DNA from: Bacteroidota bacterium
GTDB lineage: Bacteria > Bacteroidota > Bacteroidia > Cytophagales > Cyclobacteriaceae
Assembly: GCA_003242315.1 (NCBI GenBank)
Contig: QGUY01000010.1
Coordinates: 1-31,199, forward strand
DNA: 31,199 nucleotides
Reading direction: 5' to 3'
The notes under the pieces were generated by a model. The model worked only from the letters and a program-made list of their open reading frames with translations. It ran no database searches and was not told where the DNA came from. Made by a program: the position numbers and the translations under genes. Numbering within the stretch: position 1 is the stretch's first letter; each line of letters starts with the position of its first letter. Of the stretch, positions 25,407 to 31,199 are shown in pieces.

Positions 25407-25552
25407 CATGGTACTGCCCGCTTTCGAACAGCAAAATGTCGAAAACAGAGCAAAATGGGGGATTTTTCTCTCGGCTTGATTTTTGGCCCTCTGCAACAAC
25501 TGTAACAAAGGGGCCTGTTAAACAGTCTAAGCAGTAAAACCCTATCCGCGCC

Positions 25553-27991
25553 GTGCTATACAACTATTTTATTGTCGCGCTACGATCCATTTTCCGCAGC
25601 AAACTCGTGGCGCTCATCAACATTGGTGGACTGGCATTTGCGATGACATGCTGCCTGCTGATCTATACATACATTTCGGATGAACTACGGTACGATCGCT
25701 ATCATGAGAACGCCGACAGAATCTATCGCGTAACCCGAAATTTTCTTTCAAATGACGGCAGCGTGAACCTTCACCTGGGGCATCTGGCTCCTCCATTTGG
25801 TCCCTTGTTGAAGAATGATTTTCCGGACATCGAAGAAGTTGTACGCATCCTCAATACAAATCTCACCTTCACGATCGAGGAAGGCGCTGAACGGAAGGTC
25901 AGCTTCCAGGAGCCTCGGGCGTATGCCGCAGAGTCTTCGTTGTTCAGAATATTTACCGTTCCGATCCTCTCGGGTGATCCTGAGACGGCACTTACCCAGC
26001 CGTTCACCGCAATGCTATCAGACAAAGCGGCGATGCAGTACTTCGGCACAACAGACGTAGCCGGCAAGGAGCTGCATGTAGACGGCGGACTCGTATTGTC
26101 TATCACGGGTGTATATCAGTCTTTCCCGGCGCAATCACACTGGCATCCGGAAATCCTTGTCGCTTTCAGCACTCTTGAAAACGAAAACATTTACGGAAAA
26201 GAACGCCTGGAAACCAACTGGGGCAATAATTCATTCGCGACATACATACTCGTGAACGACAACTTTGATCCGGTGCGCACGGAAGCAGCATTTCCTGCTT
26301 TCATCGACAAGCACATGGGTCCTTCGGAAGGTCCCCAGGCGCCGGCGCCTTCATCATGGACCAACCTCTTCCTCCAACGCCTCATTGACATTCACCTTCG
26401 CTCCCACCTCGACACCGAGATGGAAGCCAACGGAAACATCAACAACGTGTATATGATGGGCGCCATTGCGCTGTTCATAATCCTCATCGCCTCCTTCAAC
26501 TTCGTAAACCTCTCAACCGCCAGGGCATCGAAACGTATGAAAGAGGTAGGATTACGGAAAGTAGTTGGCGCTTACAAACATCAGCTGGTCGTACAATTTC
26601 TCAGCGAATCGATTCTCACCGCCCTGTTGGCTCTTGTTCTGGCAGTCGTCCTTACATCGGTTTCGCTGGGCTGGCTTAGTGATTTCACTGGTAAGAACCT
26701 TAAATAAACCTTAATAACCCATCCAATTTTTTTTTTTACTGCTGTTGCTGTTGCTGTACTTGTTGGAGTACTAGCTGGCTTTTACCCAGCTCTGGTTATC
26801 TCCGCATTCAAGCCTGCACTCATTGTGAAAGGTCAGACGCCGGGTGGCAGTCGTGGTGCCGTTCGCCGCGTACTCGTCGTCTCCCAGTTCGCCGTCTCGA
26901 TTGTGCTCATCGTCGCCACGCTGGTCACGACTGACCAACTGCGCTACCTGAACAACCGCGACCTTGGCTACAGGAAAGACCAGATTGTGGCGCTGCCTAA
27001 TGGCGGCGATGGGTTTGACGAACACTATGACGCCTTCCGCACGGAATTGCTCCGTAACCCTTCCGTGAAGAATGTTACGCGCTCAAGCCGCATCCCAACC
27101 GGTCGGTTGCTGGACACACAAGGTGCACAGGTCCAACAAGGTGATTCGCTCGTACCGACTGACATAGTGATCAAGAACGTGCTGGTGGACCACGAGTTTT
27201 TCGACACCTACGGAATCTCAATGGCCACCGGTCGCGACTTTTCAAAGGACGTTCTGAGCGACGATACCGCTGCGTTCATTCTTAATGAATCCGCCGTACA
27301 GATGATCGGCTGGAATGTTGATGATGCACCCGGCAAGATTCTTCGGTACGGAGGTCGCGAAGGAAGAGTGATTGGCGTCGTAAAAGACTTTCACTTTGAA
27401 TCGTTGCACGAGGCAATCGTACCTATGGTATTCTACATGGGTAAGAATTACAATAGAACACGTATGTCAGTGGCCGTCAATCCCACCAACATGCGGCAAG
27501 GACTTCAGCATATCGAAGAGGTATGGAAGACATTCGCGCCGGGAATACCTTTCGGATACACATTCCTCAGCGATTCATACCGCGACCTTTACCAGAGCGA
27601 ACAAAAGGAAAGCGAGTTGTTCCTGATCTTTGCAGCGCTCGCCATTTTCATCGCCGCGCTCGGATTGTTCGGATTGACAACATTCAATACACTTCAACGG
27701 GCCCGCGAAATCAGCATACGCAAAGTACTTGGTGCGTCGGTCTCGCATATTGTCAATCTGCTTACGCGCGAAGTACTGATCCTGATCCTCATCGCAAACA
27801 TCATCGCGTGGCCGGTGGCGTGGTATCTTATGAATGCGTGGCTCGCTGGCTTTGCCTATCGCGTATCACCCAGTCCGGTCGCCTTTGCGCTAGCCGCCAT
27901 GGCCGCGATCCTCCTCGCTATAGTAACCGTGAGCTCTCAAACAATTCGTGCCGCACTGCTTAACCCGGCAACAACATTGCGTAACGAATAG
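25553..27991 (+). pseudogene. FtsX/MacB-like ABC transporter permease, broken by in-frame TAA
   Basis: Starting at GTG 25553 (MLYNYFIVALRS) the frame runs to residue 384, meets TAA at 26705-26707, and then continues unchanged to 27991, giving a full-length layout of 812 codons before the final stop. Against the intact paralogue at 21336 the region FTGKNLK-stop-TLITHP aligns without gaps with FTGKQLTLGIMGSP, the same number of residues from FTGK to the conserved YP. The stop falls on a Leu position, so TTA to TAA is a one-base explanation. An 11-T run (26727-26737) follows 20 bp later. Truncation would leave TM1, the first periplasmic domain and part of the first FtsX core (RMKEVGLRKVVGAY); the second half (REISIRKVLGAS core) has an internal GTG at 26825 but no obvious promoter. 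Recent pseudogene or sequence error. Confidence 0.85.
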
Positions 27992-28006
27992 ACTGATTTG
28001 TCGACT

Positions 28007-28210
28007 ATGCGTTATCTGATCGCTTTCTTTTTCCCCTGGCTTTCGCTGATGCTGCAGGGAAAGATATTTTCTGGTATTATCTGCCTCATCCTGCAAATAA
28101 CGATCATCGGCTGGCTGCCGGCAGCAATATGGGCTATCGCGTCAGTGCATAACATGTATGCGGATCGTCGGGCGAAGCGCGTTATTCGCGCCATGAAGTA
28201 TTCGCGCTGA
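28007..28210 (+). CDS. YqaE/Pmp3-family small membrane protein
   Basis: A 67-residue protein with two hydrophobic helices (FFFPWLSLMLQGK, then IICLILQITIIGWLPAAIWA) and a basic tail (ADRRAKRVIRAMKYSR). The sequence pattern PW-LMLQGK-IICLILQ-GWLPAAIWA is characteristic of the Pmp3/YqaE family. Members are small inner-membrane proteins linked to membrane potential and stress; the precise role is unknown. ATG 28007 is chosen over TTG 27998. It starts 15 bp after the permease stop, suggesting a shared transcript. Its stop codon (28208-28210) abuts the stop of the convergent C25 peptidase gene with no spacer. Confidence 0.87.
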   Translation: MRYLIAFFFPWLSLMLQGKIFSGIICLILQITIIGWLPAAIWAIASVHNMYADRRAKRVIRAMKYSR

Positions 28211-31199
28211 TTACCGAAGCAACATGATCTTGCCGTACCCCCCCCGCAGGTATTTCGCCTGCAAAGGTATCTTAATCAGCTGTGGCACGCCGTTGCGCCA
28301 GAGCCTGATTCGGTATAAGTAAAGACCATTTGGAAGAAGCTGCCCGGAATCTTGTGTACCATCCCAGATGATTTCGTTGGTACCGACCATAACCTGACGC
28401 GGCGAAAGGTGCGCTAACTCGCGACCATCCGCGCCCAACACGGTCAGATCTATTGCATCCGGGGCATCTTCACCAGATACGATGAGGGTAAACACTACAA
28501 ATCCCGGAGAAGGATTGGGATAGGGCGCGAGCATGAGGACAGACTCCTCTCGCTGCACGCGGAAGGTAATCGAATAAGGTCCGAAGCCGATGGAATTGCC
28601 TGATGCGTCCTCGATGGCGACGCTGAAACGATACACACCATCAGGCAAATCGGCGGGGCTAAAATGCACGCGAAAGTCCGAAGTCTCTGTCGCCGGAAAC
28701 CACTGGACGTCGGGACGACCAAAGTATACGGTTGGGTCGTCGTCACAAGGTGGACAAGGGTACTCAAGAAACATCCGAATGCCTAGAGTGTCCTTCTTAA
28801 GGAAAGAATCATTGTCATCCCACAGTCGCAAAACAATCTTCGGATTCGCCGATACGAAGTCGCCATCAGCAAGCACTCTGCCATCAAACGTCACCTCGAG
28901 AACAGGCTTAAATACATCGGCTTCGACATCGAGACCACCCGGGATAATGAGTTGGTTGTTCTCATACACCTGCTCCGGAATGACCCTCGGATTAACAAAT
29001 ATTTCCAGGTCGTTGGCTCCGGCAAACCCTAAGGTTTCAGCCTCGATCACAAAAATTGTTGTATCGCCAGGCGCGGGCGGTTTTATGCGAAATGTCGAAG
29101 TATGTCTTTTGTGCGTAACCTTGTTTGTCATCCTGAACTGGACTTCCAGCGAATCGGAAAATGTACCGGAGGATATGTTCGCGAAACCAAAGGTCCCTGA
29201 CCACACCTGCCCCTCTCTTAAGATTTCCGGTTCCGCATCGTCGACAAAAAACGCGATGCCTTCAGCGACGGGTGTATAGGTGACGATCCACGACTCCAAC
29301 TGAACGGGTGTGAGGTTCAATTCATCTTCAGCATGGAACCGCAGGCGCAGATAGGGCCATTGCGCAGGATCGACAAACGACAGGTCTGTCGTGGCACCGA
29401 GACCCGAGACTAACACCGATGTGTTACCTTCCAAATCTTCTCCGAGGAGATCGACAGACATCACATCCAGTGGTTCGGCGGTCCCTGTCTTTTGGAATGC
29501 CTCGTGCCATTCCAGTGCCGGTCCGATCCGTTGCGAGGTCATCGTCCCAAAATCGTAACGACCTGTGACGGTTGCGCTGACTTCAAGCGACTGTTGATTT
29601 AACGGCGTCGAAGGATTCACATACACGCGAGCGGATCCAGGGGGCGTTCCTTTTTTTCCGAAGATCACAACGGGTTGTCCATCCTGCAGCGATTCGATCT
29701 GAGCAACGGAGATACCCAGCTCACCGAGTTTAGCCTTGATGTCAGCTGGCCAGGCAGAATACTGTGCATTCCCGATGGAGAAGATGACGACGGAATCACC
29801 AGGGGCGATGAGATCGACCGCACCTCCCGGTCCCCCGGGGAGACCGCTGTTTGGTTCTACTCCATAAAAATCATTGAGTCGCCAGCTATTAATCACCTGC
29901 GGCTGTCGGCCGCAGGTGCGAAAATCCTGGAAGATAAATGGCACGGGTGCATAAGGCACCGTAGTTTTCTTGTCGAAGGCAATGAGGTTAATGGTATTCG
30001 TGCGACACGCTTTCTGTTGCGTGTTGATTTGGTATTCGGTACCGTTCAACTTTACCGAGACGTTGAGATTGGAGACGCCTGCAGCTGATCCGAAAGTGTT
30101 GATGTACACGCTTGTCACCGTTCCCTCGAACCCCATTTCACGATCTTGCGGATTCAACACAAATCCTTCCGATCGGTTTTCCAGGAATTGAGGAAAGTGC
30201 ACCTGCGCCCATCCTTCGGGTCCGCCTTCAATGTATGTAAATGAACTCTGCTCCCATTCATTGCTTTCTTCAGGCAGAGGATCAGCAAGTCGGGTTCTCC
30301 AATAATACGTAAGCGAATCGCCGGGCAGCAGTTGAACTTGCTTTAGATTGAACACGTCACCCTCGACCGTGAAGGAAGACTTCCACTGACTATCAAACGT
30401 GTGTGTCGTGTCCACCTCCACGACGAATTTTCGCGCGGCAGTTCGCGGGTCGGTGGCCTGAAACGCGAGATCAAGTTCTTGTTCGTGAACGATCGCGAAA
30501 TTGTGCGGAAAAAGATTTCGGGTCCGGTTCAGGGGAAGCAAGTATTCAAACGTCAGGGAGTTGTTGTCTTCGTTGAGCTCTGGAATGGTATTGTCCGGAT
30601 CGATCTCAATGGTGAAAGTATTTCGGCCAGCCGTGAAGATATCTTTATTCCGAATAGTTACTGTGAGTGTATCGCTGTACAACACCGCGGGAAACAACGT
30701 GTCATATCTTATGGCACTTTCGTCAGGAAGGGTCCGCGTGACCCGAATCCAAAGCGTATCGTTGATCGCGGCGCCATAGTTGGGGATGATGAGGCGCAAC
30801 GCAAGTGAATCCGATTGTGCCGTCACGGGTTCCCCGTCGAACGCTTCAATGAATACGTTCTCTTCTGAGATGGCATAGTCGGGCAGACGTGTGCCGAACA
30901 ACGACACGGCCGGGTCACCCAGGAGAAGCATCTGCTGTACCTGAGCAAGGTGGGAAACGGTCGGCGTGATGCCCTCCATGTATCGTTTGGCCACTTCCTG
31001 CTGTACGTCGCCCACGCCCCGGTGAATGAAATTCTCATCGCCAAACGCCACCTCGTAGAAAATTGTGGAGTAACGATGGAGCGTTGACTCCAAACCGTAC
31101 GATGTGTGCGCGATGAACCCGACCGCACCACGATCGGGAGCGAGAATCCAGTCTTCACCGAACAGCTTAGCGTTGAGGAAAAAAGATCCTGCATTACAG
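28211..31199 (-). CDS. C25 (gingipain-like) peptidase, PorU/PorU2-type sortase candidate, 5' partial
   Basis: The visible 995 residues are the C-terminal part; the frame is open through the right edge. Right at the edge it reads CNAGSF, then DRGAVGFIAHTS and LLGDPAVSLFG, the pattern of peptidase family C25 around and after its catalytic Cys, so the nucleophile is probably the first complete codon (31196-31198). A CARDB-like region follows (NDTLWIRVTRTLPDESAIRY and IEIDPDNTIPELNEDNNSL), then beta-rich repeats (a second ELNPRVIPEQVYENNQLI-like region). The end is a FlgD-type Ig fold (APYPNPSPGFVVFTL, NEIIWDGTQDSGQLLPNGLY), the usual end of type IX secretion proteins. C25 proteins with this build include the type IX sortases PorU and PorU2. 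PorU2 is the better guess given the CARDB-like part, but the missing N-terminus prevents a firm call. A TTG at 31093 is only an internal codon. Confidence 0.85.
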   Translation of the reverse strand, partial: CNAGSFFLNAKLFGEDWILAPDRGAVGFIAHTSYGLESTLHRYSTIFYEVAFGDENFIHRGVGDVQQEVAKRYMEGITPTVSHLAQVQQMLLLGDPAVSLFGTRLPDYAISEENVFIEAFDGEPVTAQSDSLALRLIIPNYGAAINDTLWIRVTRTLPDESAIRYDTLFPAVLYSDTLTVTIRNKDIFTAGRNTFTIEIDPDNTIPELNEDNNSLTFEYLLPLNRTRNLFPHNFAIVHEQELDLAFQATDPRTAARKFVVEVDTTHTFDSQWKSSFTVEGDVFNLKQVQLLPGDSLTYYWRTRLADPLPEESNEWEQSSFTYIEGGPEGWAQVHFPQFLENRSEGFVLNPQDREMGFEGTVTSVYINTFGSAAGVSNLNVSVKLNGTEYQINTQQKACRTNTINLIAFDKKTTVPYAPVPFIFQDFRTCGRQPQVINSWRLNDFYGVEPNSGLPGGPGGAVDLIAPGDSVVIFSIGNAQYSAWPADIKAKLGELGISVAQIESLQDGQPVVIFGKKGTPPGSARVYVNPSTPLNQQSLEVSATVTGRYDFGTMTSQRIGPALEWHEAFQKTGTAEPLDVMSVDLLGEDLEGNTSVLVSGLGATTDLSFVDPAQWPYLRLRFHAEDELNLTPVQLESWIVTYTPVAEGIAFFVDDAEPEILREGQVWSGTFGFANISSGTFSDSLEVQFRMTNKVTHKRHTSTFRIKPPAPGDTTIFVIEAETLGFAGANDLEIFVNPRVIPEQVYENNQLIIPGGLDVEADVFKPVLEVTFDGRVLADGDFVSANPKIVLRLWDDNDSFLKKDTLGIRMFLEYPCPPCDDDPTVYFGRPDVQWFPATETSDFRVHFSPADLPDGVYRFSVAIEDASGNSIGFGPYSITFRVQREESVLMLAPYPNPSPGFVVFTLIVSGEDAPDAIDLTVLGADGRELAHLSPRQVMVGTNEIIWDGTQDSGQLLPNGLYLYRIRLWRNGVPQLIKIPLQAKYLRGGYGKIMLLR

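Overview
The window reads as a chromosomal segment of a gliding Bacteroidota bacterium, most likely a Cytophagales relative. The evidence is a gldA-gldF-gldG cluster, a C25 (gingipain-like) peptidase carrying a type IX secretion-style C-terminus, DUF4340, DUF3857, DUF2807 and DUF5106-type proteins, paired ~800-residue FtsX permeases, near absence of Shine-Dalgarno sequences, and several promoters of the Bacteroidota form TTTG-N17-20-TAnnTTTG. No tRNA, rRNA, CRISPR array, phage or transposase gene was seen.

Layout. 1-309: tandem array of a 23-bp repeat, then a TIM-barrel sugar epimerase-like gene (310-1140). 1141-1634: a gene-free stretch packed with hairpins, several built around the same core as the tandem array. 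1635-2729: a membrane acyltransferase-like gene (DUF5009/HGSNAT type) broken by one in-frame TGA. 2841-5396: an SDR oxidoreductase and a CLC chloride channel with CBS domains. 5434-8129 (minus): a glycogen debranching enzyme homologue with an altered active-site region, and a coiled-coil membrane protein. 8282-8880: decayed remnant of a DUF3857/transglutaminase protein. 8939-9490: a YfcE-type phosphodiesterase. 9474-14936 (minus): gldA-gldF-gldG-DUF4340, then dnaN.

15088-17123: a secreted thioredoxin-like protein and an orphan. 17184-19020 (minus): a polyprenyl diphosphate synthase and a coiled-coil lipoprotein. 19268-21226: a Kup potassium transporter. 21336-28210: two FtsX-type permeases (the second broken by an in-frame TAA), a DUF2807 protein, a lipoprotein and a YqaE/Pmp3 peptide. 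28211-31199 (minus): the C-terminal ~995 residues of a C25 peptidase (PorU/PorU2 type), cut by the window edge next to its presumed catalytic cysteine.

Functional links: GldA/F/G form the gliding-associated ABC transporter and the C25 protein belongs to the secretion machinery that gliding depends on. CLC and Kup are separate ion-transport functions. Three broken genes in 31 kb, two of them by a single in-frame stop, are the most striking feature of the coding part. The hairpin/repeat region at the left end is the most striking non-coding part. I found no convincing undescribed multi-gene system.
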